Assembly (NCBI GenBank): GCA_027623295.1
Contig: JAQBXR010000001.1
Location: forward strand, 180,760-244,759
Reading direction: 5' to 3'
Source of the DNA: Planctomycetota bacterium
GTDB lineage: Bacteria > Planctomycetota > UBA1135
DNA length: 64,000 bases
The notes beneath the pieces are model-generated. The model had not been told where the DNA came from. It was given only the letters and a program-made list of their open reading frames with translations, and searched no databases. How positions within the stretch are numbered: the stretch's first letter is position 1; every line of letters begins with the position of its first letter. Positions 1 to 10,583 of this stretch are shown here, piece after piece. A program made the translations under genes and the position numbers.

Positions 1-1
1 T

Positions 2-415
2 ATCTCCATCCGCGCTGCGGGTGCTGAGTTGCGTGTCACCAAGAGTCGTTTGGCCAAGGTCGCTCTGAAAGAGATCGGCGTTGAATTCGATGACTCATCC
101 TGGGGTGGTATGTGCGGCATGATGGTGGGTTCTACGGAAGCCACGATCGGTGCAGCCAAGGCCATCGAAGAGCTTTGGGGCAAAAACAAAGAACGCAAAG
201 TTACCTATCGTGGCGCTGTCCTTGACGGCTCCAGGATGACTGCGGCCGAGTCGTCTGGCATCGCAAAGATGCACGATAAGGACACTCTCCGTGCCATGAT
301 GTGTGGCGCCCTCACCGGGTCCGCTCGTCAACTCGCCACTTTGCTGCGCGAGGTGCCTGCATCTACCGCGCGCGTCCTGCAGGCCCGCGCAGAACAGGGA
401 GAATCTGCTTCTTAA
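2..415 (+). CDS. rplJ: Ribosomal protein uL10 (L10), 5' end cut by window
   Basis: L10 anchors the L7/L12 stalk on 23S rRNA at the GTPase-associated centre. The track ORF begins at a TTG at 29, but the frame is open to the window edge (ISIRAAGAE before [13 protein letters not shown]), which matches the rRNA-binding part of L10 ([13 protein letters not shown] in relatives). The N-terminus therefore lies outside the window and about 137 residues are visible. The alpha/beta domain and the C-terminal alanine/arginine-rich helix that holds L12 dimers ([19 protein letters not shown]) are present. It is followed after 41 nt by rplL, as in the conserved L10-L12-rpoB-rpoC order. Confidence 0.95.
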   Translation: MSIRAAGAELRVTKSRLAKVALKEIGVEFDDSSWGGMCGMMVGSTEATIGAAKAIEELWGKNKERKVTYRGAVLDGSRMTAAESSGIAKMHDKDTLRAMMCGALTGSARQLATLLREVPASTARVLQARAEQGESAS

Positions 416-456
416 GCAGTTCCCAAATCCAATCACCGCATTTTAGGAATAGATTC

Positions 457-861
457 ATGTCCGACGAAACCAACACCGTAGAGCTCGACTCCGAGCTCGA
501 AAACATCTTCACTCAGCTCGATGCCCTTCCAATTGGCAAAGCTGCAACTCTAGTCAAGGCAATGGAGGAGCGCTGGGGCGTTTCCGCCGCTGCTCCTGTC
601 GCAGTTGCTGCAGCCGGTGGCGCTGCTGGCGGCGAGGTCGCTGAGGAGAAAACCGAGTTTGATGTAATCCTTGAAAGCTTCGGCGAGAAGAAGATCAACG
701 TGATTAAGGCCGTTCGCGCCATCACTGGTCTTGGCCTCAAGGAAGCGAAGGCTCTTGTTGAAGAGGCTCCAAAGTCCGTCAAGGAGGGCGCGTCCAAGGA
801 CGAAGCCGAAGAAATCAAGAAGACCCTCGAAGAAGCAGGCGCAACCGTCAAGCTTGCTTAA
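457..861 (+). CDS. rplL: Ribosomal protein bL12 (L7/L12)
   Basis: This is the multicopy stalk protein that recruits and activates translational GTPases. I start at ATG 457 ([18 protein letters not shown]), not at the track start 301, because the upstream part overlaps rplJ and does not look like L12. The product is 134 residues: an N-terminal dimerisation helix, an alanine/glycine hinge ([19 protein letters not shown]) and the conserved C-terminal domain ([23 protein letters not shown] and [21 protein letters not shown]). It lies between rplJ and rpoB, and the 208-nt spacer before rpoB holds two hairpins. Confidence 0.97.
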   Translation: MSDETNTVELDSELENIFTQLDALPIGKAATLVKAMEERWGVSAAAPVAVAAAGGAAGGEVAEEKTEFDVILESFGEKKINVIKAVRAITGLGLKEAKALVEEAPKSVKEGASKDEAEEIKKTLEEAGATVKLA

Positions 862-901
862 TCTCTTCGTAAGGCCCGCTTCGGCGGCCACCACGAAGAT
901 G

Positions 902-966
902 ACCCCGCTCACCGTTACCACTCGCGTGGTAACGGTCGCGGGTTGGTCTGTGTTCTCACGAACACA
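902..966 (+). promoter_or_regulatory. Two tandem hairpins in the rplL-rpoB spacer
   Basis: A perfect 10-bp stem, ACCGTTACCA (911-920) with TGGTAACGGT (927-936) around a CTCGCG loop, can be extended by an outer ACCCCGC/GCGGGT pairing across an internal loop. Just after it comes a perfect 7-bp stem TGTGTTC (949-955) / GAACACA (960-966) with loop TCAC. No T-tract follows, so these are not classical terminators. In E. coli the same spacer carries an attenuator and an RNase III site that set the rpoBC level relative to L10/L12. A similar role here is an inference from position. Confidence 0.6.
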
Positions 967-1069
967 AAGCCGGCCATTCGTCGGCATCGCAAGGAAGAAC
1001 TTTTATCGGTTTTTCTCTGCTTAGGCTTTAAGCACCTCTCCCCATCCCAGAACTGTCGGTGCAACCGGA

Positions 1070-4000
1070 ATGAATGTCCAAAGCAAAAACATCGCGGATT
1101 ACGAAATCCGTGACTTCCGCTCCTTCGCTTTCCGCGACGAAGCGCTTCTCCCGGGCTTATCCGACCTACAAAGTCGGTCTTACAGCGATTTCCTGCAAAT
1201 GGAAACCGCGCCTGGACGCCGCATAGAGCAAGGTCTACAGGGCCTGTTCAGTGAAATTTTCCCTATTGAGAGTCACGATAAGACGCTCGCTTTGGATTTT
1301 ATCGGCTACAGCCTCGGCCGCCCACGCTACACGCCGGATGAATGCCGCGAGTTGAAGTACAGCTACGCTTACCCGTTGCGCGTGCGCCTCGGTTTGCGTC
1401 GCGGCGAACAATGCCTCGAGGAGGAAATCTTCCTCGGTGAAATCCCGGTCATGATGGGCGGTGGCGAATTTATCGTCAACGGTTCCGAACGCGTGATTGT
1501 GGCCCAGCTGCACCGTTCCCCGGGTATCGACTTTGCGGTCGAGAAGCATGCTGGGGATAAGTCGCTTCACTCCGCGAGGATTATCCCTGAACGCGGTTCT
1601 TGGGTCGAGATCATGGTCTCTGGTAAAGGAACCCTTCAGGTTCGCATTGACCAGCAGGGCAAGTTCTCTGCACTGACCTTGTTGCGTGCCTTGCGGCAAG
1701 AATGGGGCACTGACGAAGAAATTCTCAAGCTGTTCTATCAGTCGGAAGTGCTCAAGCGCCCAGAGAAAATCAGCAAGGCAAAGTTTGCTGGTCAACTTGA
1801 AAACCGTTTGGCTTTAAGTCAGATTCGCGACATGCGGACCGGCGAAGTTTGGGCGGAATCTGGTCAACTCATTACCGAGGAAGCTGCAGAGCGTATCGCC
1901 GCATCGGACATGGCTGAGATTGCTCTTTTGGTTGATCCAGAAGACACCCTCATCCTCGATTCTCTCAAAGAGGATACTTCCACAAGTCACGAGGAGGCTC
2001 TCGCTGCAATCTACGCCAAGTTACGCCCAGGTAACCCTATTCAATTGGAGAAGGCCCGTGAGTTGCTGCAAGATCGTTTCTTCGACAACCAACGTTACAG
2101 TTTGGGTCGCGTCGGTCGCTTCCGTATTAACCGGAAGTTCAAGCGCCCAGCGGAAGCCGACAAGGGTCCTCGTACCCTTATCCCGCAAGACTTCCTGGAT
2201 TCGGTTCACTACGTACTTGGTCTGCGTAATGGCAAAGGTGAAACCGACGATATTGACCACCTCGGTAACCGCCGCGTGCGCACCCTCGGAGAGATGGCGC
2301 ACGATGACTTCCGCAAAGGCTTGTTGAAAGTGGCACGTGCTGCTGTCGACCGCATGTCGCAGGAAGACGATTCTGAAACCCTAACCCCACGTGCGTTGAT
2401 TAACGCCAAGCCATTCAGCACTTCGATCGAGCAGTTCTTTGCTCGCGGAGAACTGAGCCAGGTGGTGGACCAGACCAACCCGTTGTCGCAGCTCGCACAC
2501 GAGCGTCGTCTATCGGCTTTGGGACCTGGTGGTTTGAACCGGAAACGCGCCGGCTTCCAAGAGCGAGATGTTCACATTTCGCACTATGGTCGCTTGTGCC
2601 CGATTGAGACTCCAGAGGGTGCAAACATCGGTCTAATTTCCTCCCTCGCTTTGTTTGCGATGGTGGATGACTATGGTTTCTTGGTAACGCCTTACCGCAT
2701 TATTGAGAAGGGCAAGGCAACCGAAAACATTGCTTACCTTCGTGCAGACGAAGAGTACGACGTCATTTTTGCGCCAGCAGACGCGAAAATGGATGGCAAA
2801 GGCAACCTGATTCTCGACGAGAACGGCAAAGTTATGAGCCGTTTCCATGGAGAGTTTGCGTTGCTTCCAGGTAAAGATGTCGAGTACTTAGACATCGACC
2901 CTGGTCAAATCATTGGTATCTCAGCGTCGCTGATTCCATTCCTTGAGCATGACGATGCAAACCGTGCCTTGATGGGTTCGAACATGCAGCGTCAGGCAGT
3001 GCCACTTGTGATGACCGAGCCACCTTTGGTGGGAACCGGTATAGAACGTGCGGTTGCTGAAAACTCGGGTTGGGTCGTCAAAGCACGCCGCAATGGAATT
3101 GTGGAATACGTCGACGCGAACATGATCCGGATCAAGGAAGATCCGGAGCCATACGTGCTGCGTAAGTTCCAAGGCACCAACGAGCACACTTGTCTAAACC
3201 AACGCCCACTCGTTCGCGTGGGGCAGAAGGTTAAGAAGAATGAAATCCTCGCTGACGGACCATCCACCGATAACGGTGAGCTTGCCCTCGGCAAGAACCT
3301 GGTTGTCGCCTTCATGTCCTGGGAGGGCTACAACTACGAGGATGCAATCGTTGTGTCTGAGCGGTTAAAAAAGGACGACGTTTTCACTTCCATTCACATT
3401 GTGGACTACACCGCGGAAATCCGCGAAACCACCTTGGGTAAGGAGGAGTTCACACGAGACATTCCTAACGCCGGCGAGCGCGCATTGCGCAACCTGGATG
3501 AAAGCGGCATGGTTCGGGTTGGAACTCGGGTTGGTCCAAACGACATTTTGGTTGGCAAGATTGCGCCAAAGTCAAAGACCGAACTGACTCCGGAAGAGCG
3601 TTTGCTTCACGCGATTTTTGGTCGCGCTGGAGAAGACGTGAAGAACGTTTCCTTAAAGCTGCCCGCTGGTGTACGCGGTATCGTGATTGGCGCCGAGAAG
3701 TTCACTCGCAAGGTCAACATGACCGCTGGCGAGCGTAAGCAAGCTCACGAGAAGATTCGCCAAATCGAATCGGATTACGATGAAGTGTTCCGTCGCGAAC
3801 TCACTTCCTGCATTGCAGAGTTGAGCGAGTACGTTGGCGAGCCAATCAAGGACCCGAAAGGCAAAAACCCTATTGCGGTAACCGAAACCACCCTTTACGG
3901 TGATTTGCTGCGCTTCCAGGAGATCCTGAAAGTCTACTCCGAAGGTTTGGATCACCCATCCCGTCGGGCGAAGGCTGAGGACATTGTGCGCGCGCACATG

Positions 4001-4822
4001 AACCGCATCGAAGATAAGGAGGCCTGGAAGATTAAGATGTCCAGCCGTCTATCTCGCGGTGATGATTTGCCAAACGGCGTGTTGGAAATGGTCAAGATTT
4101 ACATCGCGACCAAGCGCAACCTGTCAGTAGGTGACAAGATGGCCGGACGCCACGGTAACAAGGGTGTAATTTCCACCATCTTGCCCGTGCAGGACATGCC
4201 TTACCTTGAAGACGGCACCCCAGTTGACATTGTGCTCAATCCGCTGGGTGTTCCTTCTCGAATGAATGTCGGGCAGATCCTTGAGACCCACCTTGGTCTC
4301 GCTGCCATGAAGGTTGGATTCCGCGCCTACACATCGCCCTTCGATGGTGCGAATGAAGCTGATATCGAAGCCGCTCTTGAAGAGGCCGGTATGGATAAGA
4401 CTGGAACAAGCGTTCTCTATGATGGCCGGACTGGTGCTCCCTTCGAGCAACGCGTCTGTGTCGGTGTCATGTATGTACTGAAACTTCACCACTTGGTGGA
4501 TGAGAAGGTGCACGCACGTTCCACTGGTCCATACAGCTTGATTACTCAGCAACCCCTTGGTGGTAAGGCTCGCTTCGGTGGCCAGCGCCTTGGAGAGATG
4601 GAAGTTTGGGCACTTGAGGCCTATGGCGCGGCGTACCTCTTGCAGGAACTCCTCACCGTGAAGTCCGATGACGTGGATGGTCGTACCAAGATCTACGAAG
4701 CCATGGTCAAAGGCAAAAACATTCTCGAGCCGGGTACCCCAGTTTCTTTTGAGGTGCTGATGAATGAGATTCGTGGTCTCGGTCTCAACATCCAACTCCA
4801 CAACGCCGAGTCGCAGCAGTGA
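1070..4822 (+). CDS. rpoB: RNA polymerase beta subunit
   Basis: This subunit forms half of the catalytic cleft of RNA polymerase. The 1250-residue product is typical in length. It starts [25 protein letters not shown]; no good ribosome-binding site precedes ATG 1070. Recognisable blocks include [20 protein letters not shown], the rifampicin pocket ([21 protein letters not shown] followed by LSALGPGG), [31 protein letters not shown], and the C-terminal [23 protein letters not shown] clamp anchor. The main rifampicin contact residues (Asp516, His526, Ser531 in E. coli numbering) are all conserved. It is followed by rpoC after 14 nt, so the two are co-transcribed. Confidence 0.99.
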   Translation: MNVQSKNIADYEIRDFRSFAFRDEALLPGLSDLQSRSYSDFLQMETAPGRRIEQGLQGLFSEIFPIESHDKTLALDFIGYSLGRPRYTPDECRELKYSYAYPLRVRLGLRRGEQCLEEEIFLGEIPVMMGGGEFIVNGSERVIVAQLHRSPGIDFAVEKHAGDKSLHSARIIPERGSWVEIMVSGKGTLQVRIDQQGKFSALTLLRALRQEWGTDEEILKLFYQSEVLKRPEKISKAKFAGQLENRLALSQIRDMRTGEVWAESGQLITEEAAERIAASDMAEIALLVDPEDTLILDSLKEDTSTSHEEALAAIYAKLRPGNPIQLEKARELLQDRFFDNQRYSLGRVGRFRINRKFKRPAEADKGPRTLIPQDFLDSVHYVLGLRNGKGETDDIDHLGNRRVRTLGEMAHDDFRKGLLKVARAAVDRMSQEDDSETLTPRALINAKPFSTSIEQFFARGELSQVVDQTNPLSQLAHERRLSALGPGGLNRKRAGFQERDVHISHYGRLCPIETPEGANIGLISSLALFAMVDDYGFLVTPYRIIEKGKATENIAYLRADEEYDVIFAPADAKMDGKGNLILDENGKVMSRFHGEFALLPGKDVEYLDIDPGQIIGISASLIPFLEHDDANRALMGSNMQRQAVPLVMTEPPLVGTGIERAVAENSGWVVKARRNGIVEYVDANMIRIKEDPEPYVLRKFQGTNEHTCLNQRPLVRVGQKVKKNEILADGPSTDNGELALGKNLVVAFMSWEGYNYEDAIVVSERLKKDDVFTSIHIVDYTAEIRETTLGKEEFTRDIPNAGERALRNLDESGMVRVGTRVGPNDILVGKIAPKSKTELTPEERLLHAIFGRAGEDVKNVSLKLPAGVRGIVIGAEKFTRKVNMTAGERKQAHEKIRQIESDYDEVFRRELTSCIAELSEYVGEPIKDPKGKNPIAVTETTLYGDLLRFQEILKVYSEGLDHPSRRAKAEDIVRAHMNRIEDKEAWKIKMSSRLSRGDDLPNGVLEMVKIYIATKRNLSVGDKMAGRHGNKGVISTILPVQDMPYLEDGTPVDIVLNPLGVPSRMNVGQILETHLGLAAMKVGFRAYTSPFDGANEADIEAALEEAGMDKTGTSVLYDGRTGAPFEQRVCVGVMYVLKLHHLVDEKVHARSTGPYSLITQQPLGGKARFGGQRLGEMEVWALEAYGAAYLLQELLTVKSDDVDGRTKIYEAMVKGKNILEPGTPVSFEVLMNEIRGLGLNIQLHNAESQQ

Positions 4823-4836
4823 GGGAAAACGGAACT

Positions 4837-7800
4837 ATGAGTGAATACCAAAACCCAATTAAAACCGGTCAAGATGCCCCGCGTACCGCGCAGGTTTACC
4901 TTGGCGATGCACTTTCGGTCTCCATTCGTCTGGCCTCGCCAGAAGACTTTCGCGGCGCCTCTTATGGCGAAGTAAAGAAGCCGGAAACGATTAACTACCG
5001 CACCTTCCGTCCAGAGAAGGACGGTCTCTTCTGTGAGCGCATTTTCGGTCCTGAACGGGATTACGAATGTGCCTGTGGTAAGTACCGCGGTCAGAAGCAC
5101 ATGGGCATCGTTTGTGATAAGTGTGGCGTCATGGTCACCACTTCACGCGAACGGCGTAAGCGGATGGGTCACATCAACCTTGCCGCACCTGTTGCACACA
5201 TCTGGTTCTTCTCAGTAACTCCAAGTCGTATCGGCAACTTGCTGGCGATGAAGAAGACTGAGTTGGAGCGCGTGATTTACTTCCAGGACTACGTGGTCAC
5301 CGATCCCGGTGAATCCGAGTTTCAGAGGTGTCAACTCATCACCGAAGATGAGTTCCGGCGTGCCCGCGTACAGTTCGGATCTTCGCTACAGGCCGCGATG
5401 GGGGCAGAAGCGATTCGCGATCTGCTCAACAGCTTGAACCTGGAAGCTACCGCCCGCGAACTCCGCGAAGCGATGAAGAACTGCACTTCCAAGCAGCGTC
5501 TTGCCGACACCATCAAGCGTTTGCGCACGGTGGAAATGTTGCGCGATTCACCAAACGATCCAGCATGGATGATTTTGGATGTGATCCCTGTGATCCCACC
5601 AGAACTGCGTCCGTTGGTGCGTTTGGATTCGGGTAATTTTGCATCCAGCGATTTGAACGACCTTTACCGTCGTTTGATTAACCGCAACAACCGCCTGATG
5701 CGTTTGATTGACTTGAACGCTCCGGAGGTCATCATCCGCAACGAGAAGCGGATGCTCCAGCAGTCGGTCGACGCGCTTTTCGACAACGGACGTTGTAAGC
5801 GCCAGGTGATGAGCACTTCGAACCAGCCGCTGAAGTCCTTGACCGATATGATCAAGGGTAAGCAGGGTCGTTTCCGTCTCAACCTTCTCGGAAAACGCGT
5901 GGATTACTCCGCTCGTTCCGTGATTGTGGTAGGTCCGGAGCTACGCCTGCACCAGTGTGGTTTGCCGAAGGTGATTGCGTTGGAATTGTTCCAACCATTC
6001 ATCATTCGTCGCCTTAAGGAACTGCGTTTGGCTGAAACCATTAAGGCTGCCAAGAAGATGCTCGAGCGCCGCGAAGATGTGGTGTGGGACATCCTCGAGG
6101 AAGTAATTAAGGGCCATCCAGTACTACTTAACCGTGCTCCTACCCTGCACCGCATGGGCATGCAGGCCTTTGAGCCGATTCTGATTGAAGGTAACGCTAT
6201 TCAGCTTCACCCACTCGTCTGTCAGGGCTACAACGCTGACTTCGATGGTGACCAAATGGCGGTCCACCTTCCACTGTCTTACGAGGCACAAGTGGAAGCG
6301 AGTACCTTGATGTTGAGCACCAACAACGTGTTCTCTCCATCGAACGGTAACCCGATTATCGCTCCTCACCAGGACATCATTCTTGGTCTCTACTACATGA
6401 CCGCAAAGCGCGAGCAATGCGATAATGAGTGGAAGGAAGATGGTCGTGCTTTAGCCGGTTACTACAGCTCTCAAGCTGAATTGCTACAGGCTTACGCTGT
6501 GGGACACGTGGAAACTCACTCCAGAGTGATGGTGCGCGTCGAGAAGGGCTTGTTGCTCTCCGAAGTTCACGGCAAGGCATACCGTAGGTTGACGAAAGAC
6601 GAGATGATTCTCACTTCCCCAGGCCGCGTGATTGTGAACGATGCCCTGCCTTTGGGCATGCCGTACTACAACCACGTATGGGACAAGCGTTCCATTCGTG
6701 ACGTCATTCATGACTGCCACTCGATGTGTGGTCTAGACGCAACTCTCAAGCTGCTCGATGACTTGAAATCTTTGGGTTACAAGGGCGCAACGCGCTCGGG
6801 TATCTCCATTGCTAAGGATGACATGCGCATTCCTGCATCCAAGTGGGACATCATTGCGGAGACTCAGGCCGAGGTCGACACCGTCCGTAAGGACTTTGTT
6901 GAAGGCGCGATTACCGATAACGAGCGCAACTCCAAGGTGATCGACCTTTGGACTTCAGCTCGTGACAAGGTTTCTCAAGTGCTCCTGAAAGAGCTCGCTG
7001 CCGACACGCGTGACGGCAGGCCTTACCTCAACCCAGTCTTCGTTATGGCGAACTCTGGTGCTCGAGGTAGCATTGACCAGATTCGTCAACTATCCGGTAT
7101 GCGTGGTCTGATGGCCAAGCCTTCCGGTGAGATTATTGAGACTCCGATTCGTGCAAACTTCCGTGAAGGACTGCATGTGCTGGAGTATTTCTCTTCCACG
7201 CACGGTGCGCGTAAAGGTCTTGCGGATACGGCACTCAAAACCGCTGACTCCGGTTACCTCACGCGTAAACTTGCCGACGTCGCGCAGAACGTTGTGGTCA
7301 AAGAAAAGGATTGTGGAACTCTTGGAGGCATCTCTAAGACGGCAGTCTTCAAAGGTGAAAAGCAAGTTCTGTCACTTAAGGAAGTGATTAAGGGACGCAT
7401 TGCGCGGAACACCATCCGTGACCGCGTGACTGACGAACTTGTTGTGGCTGAAAGTGAAGTCATTACCGTCGAAGCGGCACGTCGCATTGAGGAAATGGGC
7501 TTCACCAAGATTCGGGTTCGCAGTCCTTTGACTTGTGAATCCTCGATCGGTGTATGCACCCGATGTTACGGCGAAGACCTTGCGCGCGGTGAAATCGTGC
7601 AGCTCGGTTTGGCCGCTGGCATCATTGCGGCACAGTCGATTGGTGAACCTGGAACCCAGCTGACCATGCGTACCTTCCACATTGGTGGTACTGCAAGTCG
7701 CGCGCTGGTTGAGTCTTCGACCAAGATGCGTCGCGCTGGAACGGTGAACTACCACGAACTGCGCACCACCAAGGACAAGGACGGTCATGACGTAGCACTT

Positions 7801-9054
7801 TCGAACACGGGTGAAATCATCATCCGCGACTCGAAAGGCCGCGAGATTGATCGCTACGAGGTCACCCTCGGTTCGGTTCTTTACGTCGAAAATGGCGATA
7901 AGGTGCGGAAGGGAACCAAGCTTCTTTCTTGGGACCCTCACTTCATGCCTATCCTTGCTCAGTTCGACGGCAAAGTCAGCTTCGAAGATGTGGTCAATGG
8001 CCGCACCATGGTGGTTGAGGAAGACGAGAAGACCGGCATTAAGCGCCGCAAGATCGTCGAGTCCAAGGGTGACCTTCACCCGCAGGTGCTCCTGCTTGGT
8101 CCTAAGGACGAAGTCTTGCATTACCTGTCTCTGCCTGAGAACGCCTACCTTGAGGTCGAAGACGGCGCCAAGATCAAGGCTGGTACCTTGCTCGCCAAGT
8201 CTCCTAGAGGCGTTGGCGGTACGCAGGACATCACTGGTGGTCTGCCTCGCGTGACGGAACTCTTCGAAGCACGGGTTCCAAAGAACCCTGCCATCATGGC
8301 GGAGATCGACGGCATTATTGACCTAGGGGATAAGCGTCGTGGAAAGCGGGTCATCAAGATCACTAACCCGGACACTGGCGTGGAAGTCGATCACCTCGTG
8401 CCGCAGTCCAAGCACTTGCGCGTAAGTAGTGGCGACAAGATTCGCGCAGGCCAACCATTGGTCGATGGCCCGCTGCCTCCAATCGAGATTCTTAAGATTC
8501 TCGGCGAAGAGGCGGTGCAGAAGTACATGGTTCATGAGATTCAAAACGTGTACCGCGCCCAAGGCGTAATCATTGACGACAAGCACATAGAAGTGATTGT
8601 TGGTCAAATGATGCGCAAGGTGATGGTTGCACAAGGTGGCGATTCTCAGTTGCTGCCAAACTCCCTCGTTGACCGCCACCAGTTCCGCGTCATCCGTGAG
8701 GCCATGGAGGCTGCAGACAAGGAGCCACCGACGTCGATCCCTGTGATCATGGGTATTACCAAAGCATCGGTGCAATCGGATTCCTTCATCTCGGCGGCTT
8801 CCTTCCAGGAAACCACTAAGGTGCTGACCGAAGCTGCTCTACGTGGCAAGACCGACACCCTCAACGGGCTCAAGGAGAATGTCATCCTTGGAAACCTAAT
8901 TCCTGCTGGAACAGGCTTCCGTGAGCTGTTGAATTCTCGTGTTAACAAGAAGGTCGACTTCTCGCAGTTCGCTGACGAGTTTGAAGATTTTCTCCCCGTT
9001 GGTGCTCCTGAAGAGGGCAGCGCCGACGAATCCATGGAGATCGCCTCCGAGTAG
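4837..9054 (+). CDS. rpoC: RNA polymerase beta' subunit
   Basis: This is the catalytic subunit of RNA polymerase, 1405 residues. The track ORF opens at a GTG (4819) that overlaps the rpoB stop. I prefer ATG 4837 ([11 protein letters not shown]), which has GAGGGAAAAC just upstream. The N-terminal zinc site ([19 protein letters not shown]), the bridge/active-centre motif [12 protein letters not shown] with the three Mg-binding aspartates, the second zinc cluster ([13 protein letters not shown]), the trigger-loop region [16 protein letters not shown] and the C-terminal NLIPAGTGF are all visible. The final residues are acidic ([14 protein letters not shown]). Confidence 0.99.
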   Translation: MSEYQNPIKTGQDAPRTAQVYLGDALSVSIRLASPEDFRGASYGEVKKPETINYRTFRPEKDGLFCERIFGPERDYECACGKYRGQKHMGIVCDKCGVMVTTSRERRKRMGHINLAAPVAHIWFFSVTPSRIGNLLAMKKTELERVIYFQDYVVTDPGESEFQRCQLITEDEFRRARVQFGSSLQAAMGAEAIRDLLNSLNLEATARELREAMKNCTSKQRLADTIKRLRTVEMLRDSPNDPAWMILDVIPVIPPELRPLVRLDSGNFASSDLNDLYRRLINRNNRLMRLIDLNAPEVIIRNEKRMLQQSVDALFDNGRCKRQVMSTSNQPLKSLTDMIKGKQGRFRLNLLGKRVDYSARSVIVVGPELRLHQCGLPKVIALELFQPFIIRRLKELRLAETIKAAKKMLERREDVVWDILEEVIKGHPVLLNRAPTLHRMGMQAFEPILIEGNAIQLHPLVCQGYNADFDGDQMAVHLPLSYEAQVEASTLMLSTNNVFSPSNGNPIIAPHQDIILGLYYMTAKREQCDNEWKEDGRALAGYYSSQAELLQAYAVGHVETHSRVMVRVEKGLLLSEVHGKAYRRLTKDEMILTSPGRVIVNDALPLGMPYYNHVWDKRSIRDVIHDCHSMCGLDATLKLLDDLKSLGYKGATRSGISIAKDDMRIPASKWDIIAETQAEVDTVRKDFVEGAITDNERNSKVIDLWTSARDKVSQVLLKELAADTRDGRPYLNPVFVMANSGARGSIDQIRQLSGMRGLMAKPSGEIIETPIRANFREGLHVLEYFSSTHGARKGLADTALKTADSGYLTRKLADVAQNVVVKEKDCGTLGGISKTAVFKGEKQVLSLKEVIKGRIARNTIRDRVTDELVVAESEVITVEAARRIEEMGFTKIRVRSPLTCESSIGVCTRCYGEDLARGEIVQLGLAAGIIAAQSIGEPGTQLTMRTFHIGGTASRALVESSTKMRRAGTVNYHELRTTKDKDGHDVALSNTGEIIIRDSKGREIDRYEVTLGSVLYVENGDKVRKGTKLLSWDPHFMPILAQFDGKVSFEDVVNGRTMVVEEDEKTGIKRRKIVESKGDLHPQVLLLGPKDEVLHYLSLPENAYLEVEDGAKIKAGTLLAKSPRGVGGTQDITGGLPRVTELFEARVPKNPAIMAEIDGIIDLGDKRRGKRVIKITNPDTGVEVDHLVPQSKHLRVSSGDKIRAGQPLVDGPLPPIEILKILGEEAVQKYMVHEIQNVYRAQGVIIDDKHIEVIVGQMMRKVMVAQGGDSQLLPNSLVDRHQFRVIREAMEAADKEPPTSIPVIMGITKASVQSDSFISAASFQETTKVLTEAALRGKTDTLNGLKENVILGNLIPAGTGFRELLNSRVNKKVDFSQFADEFEDFLPVGAPEEGSADESMEIASE

Positions 9055-9062
9055 CCTCCGAA

Positions 9063-9118
9063 TCGGGGTAAGTCCTACGATTTGCCCCGAATTCTTGCCT
9101 GGAACTTGACGTTCCGGG
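9063..9118 (+). promoter_or_regulatory. Hairpins between rpoC and rpsL
   Basis: Two stems lie in the 127-nt spacer: TCGGGGTAA (9063-9071) pairs with TTGCCCCGA (9082-9090) with one wobble, and CCTGGAAC (9098-9105) pairs with GTTCCGGG (9111-9118) with one wobble around the loop TTGAC. Neither is followed by a T-run, so termination of rpoBC here is not supported. They may be processing sites or part of an rpsL leader. Confidence 0.4.
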
Positions 9119-9133
9119 TAAAAACGATAAACT
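9106..9133 (+). promoter_or_regulatory. Possible promoter for rpsL-rpsG
   Basis: TTGACG (9106-9111), a 16-nt spacer and TAAACT (9128-9133) resemble a sigma70-type promoter ahead of the str genes. The -35 element sits in the loop of the second hairpin. The -10 match is moderate (4 of 6), so this is a tentative call. Confidence 0.35.
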
Positions 9134-9181
9134 TTTACGCCTGATTGAGCCTAGACCTTAGGTTCAGGATCTTAAGTAAGC

Positions 9182-9553
9182 ATGCCAACCATCAACCAAC
9201 TCGTCCGCAAAGGCCGTAACCCTGTGCGACGCAAGTCAAAGAGCCCAGTGCTCGAAAAATGCCCGCATAAGCGTGGCGTTTGCACGCAGGTTAAGACTAT
9301 GACCCCGAAGAAGCCGAACTCGGCACTTCGTAAGGTCGCCCGTGTCCGCCTTTCGAACGGCAAGGAAGTCACCGCCTACATTGGTGGTGAGGGTCACAAC
9401 CTTCAGGAACACTCCATCGTGCTCGTGCGCGGCGGTCGTGTACGTGACCTTCCAGGTGTGCGTTACCACGTGGTACGCGGCACCCTTGACTGCTCTGGTG
9501 TTGATGACCGTAAGCAAGGCCGTTCTAAGTACGGCACGCGTAAGGGCAAATAG
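9182..9553 (+). CDS. rpsL: Ribosomal protein uS12
   Basis: S12 lies at the decoding centre and controls accuracy. The 123-residue product keeps the standard numbering: [19 protein letters not shown] (Lys43), [11 protein letters not shown] and [11 protein letters not shown]. The loop that normally reads GGRVKDLPGV has Arg at residue 88 ([10 protein letters not shown], codon CGT at 9443-9445). In E. coli and Mycobacterium tuberculosis the Lys88-to-Arg change gives streptomycin resistance. The start ATG follows GATCTTAAGTAAGC, with no strong ribosome-binding site. rpsG follows after 19 nt. Confidence 0.98.
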   Translation: MPTINQLVRKGRNPVRRKSKSPVLEKCPHKRGVCTQVKTMTPKKPNSALRKVARVRLSNGKEVTAYIGGEGHNLQEHSIVLVRGGRVRDLPGVRYHVVRGTLDCSGVDDRKQGRSKYGTRKGK

Positions 9554-9572
9554 TAGATAACAGGAATCCAAG

Positions 9573-10046
9573 ATGCCACGTAACTACAAGTCCACTGCTA
9601 AGTTCCAGAAGCCAGATCCTCGTTATGGATCGATGGTTGCTACCAAGCTGATCAACTACATCATGCAAGACGGCAAGAAAGCTGTCGCCATGGACATCTT
9701 CTACGAAGCTTGCGATATGGCTTCCAAGAAGTTGGAAGATATCAAGCCTGAAGATGTTTTTGTAAAGGCGCTCGAGAACGTGCGCCCAGCCGTCGAAGTG
9801 CGCAGCAAGCGCGTCGGTGGTTCGAACTACCAAGTTCCACGCGAAGTGGATCCTAAGCGCGCGCAAGCCCTTGCGATTCGCTGGTTGGTAGGTAACGCTC
9901 GCAAGAAGAAAGGCATGCCAATGGCTAAGCGTCTTTCTGCAGAATTTGTGGATGCTTGTAACAACACTGGCGCTTCGGTGCAGTGGAAGGACAACGTGCA
10001 CAAGATGGCTGAAGCCAACAAGGCCTTCTCCCACTTCAACTTCTAA
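9573..10046 (+). CDS. rpsG: Ribosomal protein uS7
   Basis: S7 nucleates assembly of the 30S head and touches the E site. The 157-residue protein has the family start MPRNYKSTAKFQKPDPRYGS, then VATKLINYIMQDGKK, ALENVRPAVEVRSKRVGGSNYQVP and a C-terminal HKMAEANKAFSHFNF. It starts 19 nt after rpsL. A strong intrinsic terminator follows directly, so rpsL-rpsG can end as a two-gene transcript, unlike the usual rpsL-rpsG-fusA-tuf arrangement. Confidence 0.98.
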   Translation: MPRNYKSTAKFQKPDPRYGSMVATKLINYIMQDGKKAVAMDIFYEACDMASKKLEDIKPEDVFVKALENVRPAVEVRSKRVGGSNYQVPREVDPKRAQALAIRWLVGNARKKKGMPMAKRLSAEFVDACNNTGASVQWKDNVHKMAEANKAFSHFNF

Positions 10047-10065
10047 GTACAGAAGGCTGGAGCAA

Positions 10066-10104
10066 AGCGGGGCACCTTCCGAAGGTGTCCCGCTTTCTTT
10101 TTTT
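10066..10104 (+). terminator. Rho-independent terminator after rpsG
   Basis: A long stem of about 12 bp, GCGGGGCACCTT with AAGGTGTCCCGC (one wobble) and a tiny CCG loop, is followed by TTTCTTTTTTT. The next gene starts only 8 nt after the T-run, leaving no space for a promoter. Downstream genes must depend on partial read-through, or on a promoter inside rpsG or overlapping the terminator. Confidence 0.88.
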
Positions 10105-10112
10105 GGTAAGCC

Positions 10113-10583
10113 ATGAGCGACAACCTCGAAATTAAAATCATCCGACTGCGTAAGGAGTCGCCGAAGAAGTGCAGCTTGACTCCCTTGCGGGAGCGCGAAG
10201 AGTTGCCGATTGAATGGTTTCATTGCGACATAGGCGATCCCATTGAAGTGGGGGAGGTCACCCTGCTGCATCCCGATGGAGAAGTCCTCAGCCCTGCGGA
10301 TACCGCACGTCCGCTTTTGCTGGTGGACAGCTCATGGCGGGATTTGCCGCGCATCTTGCGGAGCGTCAGTGGCACCTTTCATAAACGCTGCTTGCCGACC
10401 GGGCTCGAAACCGCATATCCCCGCAAGTCTAAGACTTATGAAGACCCAGTGACCGGTTTGGCAAGCATCGAAGCTTTGCATGCCGCCTTGGTTCTGCTCG
10501 GCAAGCGCGACGACAGCCTTTTGGATGGTTACCATTGGGCGCAAGCATGGCTGGATTCCAGTCAGGCTCTGCTCCCGTCATGA
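10113..10583 (+). CDS. Tsr3-like (RLI/DTW-superfamily) candidate rRNA aminocarboxypropyltransferase
   Basis: The product has 156 residues. It aligns by eye along its length with archaeal/eukaryotic Tsr3: ESPKKCSLTPLRE (DPKKCTGxxL in Tsr3), LLHPDGEVLSPAD (VLDPxxxxxLSPAD), LLLVDSSWRDLPRIL (xLDCSWxxxxxxx), a KRCLPTGLETAYPRKSK block where Tsr3 has RxLPxLVAANPVNYG, then LASIEALHAALVLLG (LSxxEALAAALYILG) and GYHWAQAWL (FKWGxxFL). Tsr3 transfers the aminocarboxypropyl group of SAM to a pseudouridine/uridine in helix 31 of small-subunit rRNA. A bacterial target near 16S position 966 is an inference. The DTW tRNA enzymes are distant relatives, but their CxxC zinc site is absent. The TGA stop overlaps the EF-G2 ATG (ATGA), so the two are translationally coupled. 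Confidence 0.7.
   Translation: MSDNLEIKIIRLRKESPKKCSLTPLREREELPIEWFHCDIGDPIEVGEVTLLHPDGEVLSPADTARPLLLVDSSWRDLPRILRSVSGTFHKRCLPTGLETAYPRKSKTYEDPVTGLASIEALHAALVLLGKRDDSLLDGYHWAQAWLDSSQALLPS

Noticed and set aside
301-456. N-terminal extension of rplL as given in the track
   Set aside because: It overlaps rplJ in another frame and does not resemble L12; ATG 457 gives the standard protein.
911-936. Terminator between rplL and rpoB
   Set aside because: The stem is strong but no T-run follows and the operon order argues for co-transcription.
2410-2530. Rifampicin resistance in rpoB
   Set aside because: The main contact residues match the sensitive sequence; the small neighbouring changes (VV for FM) are not known resistance changes to me.
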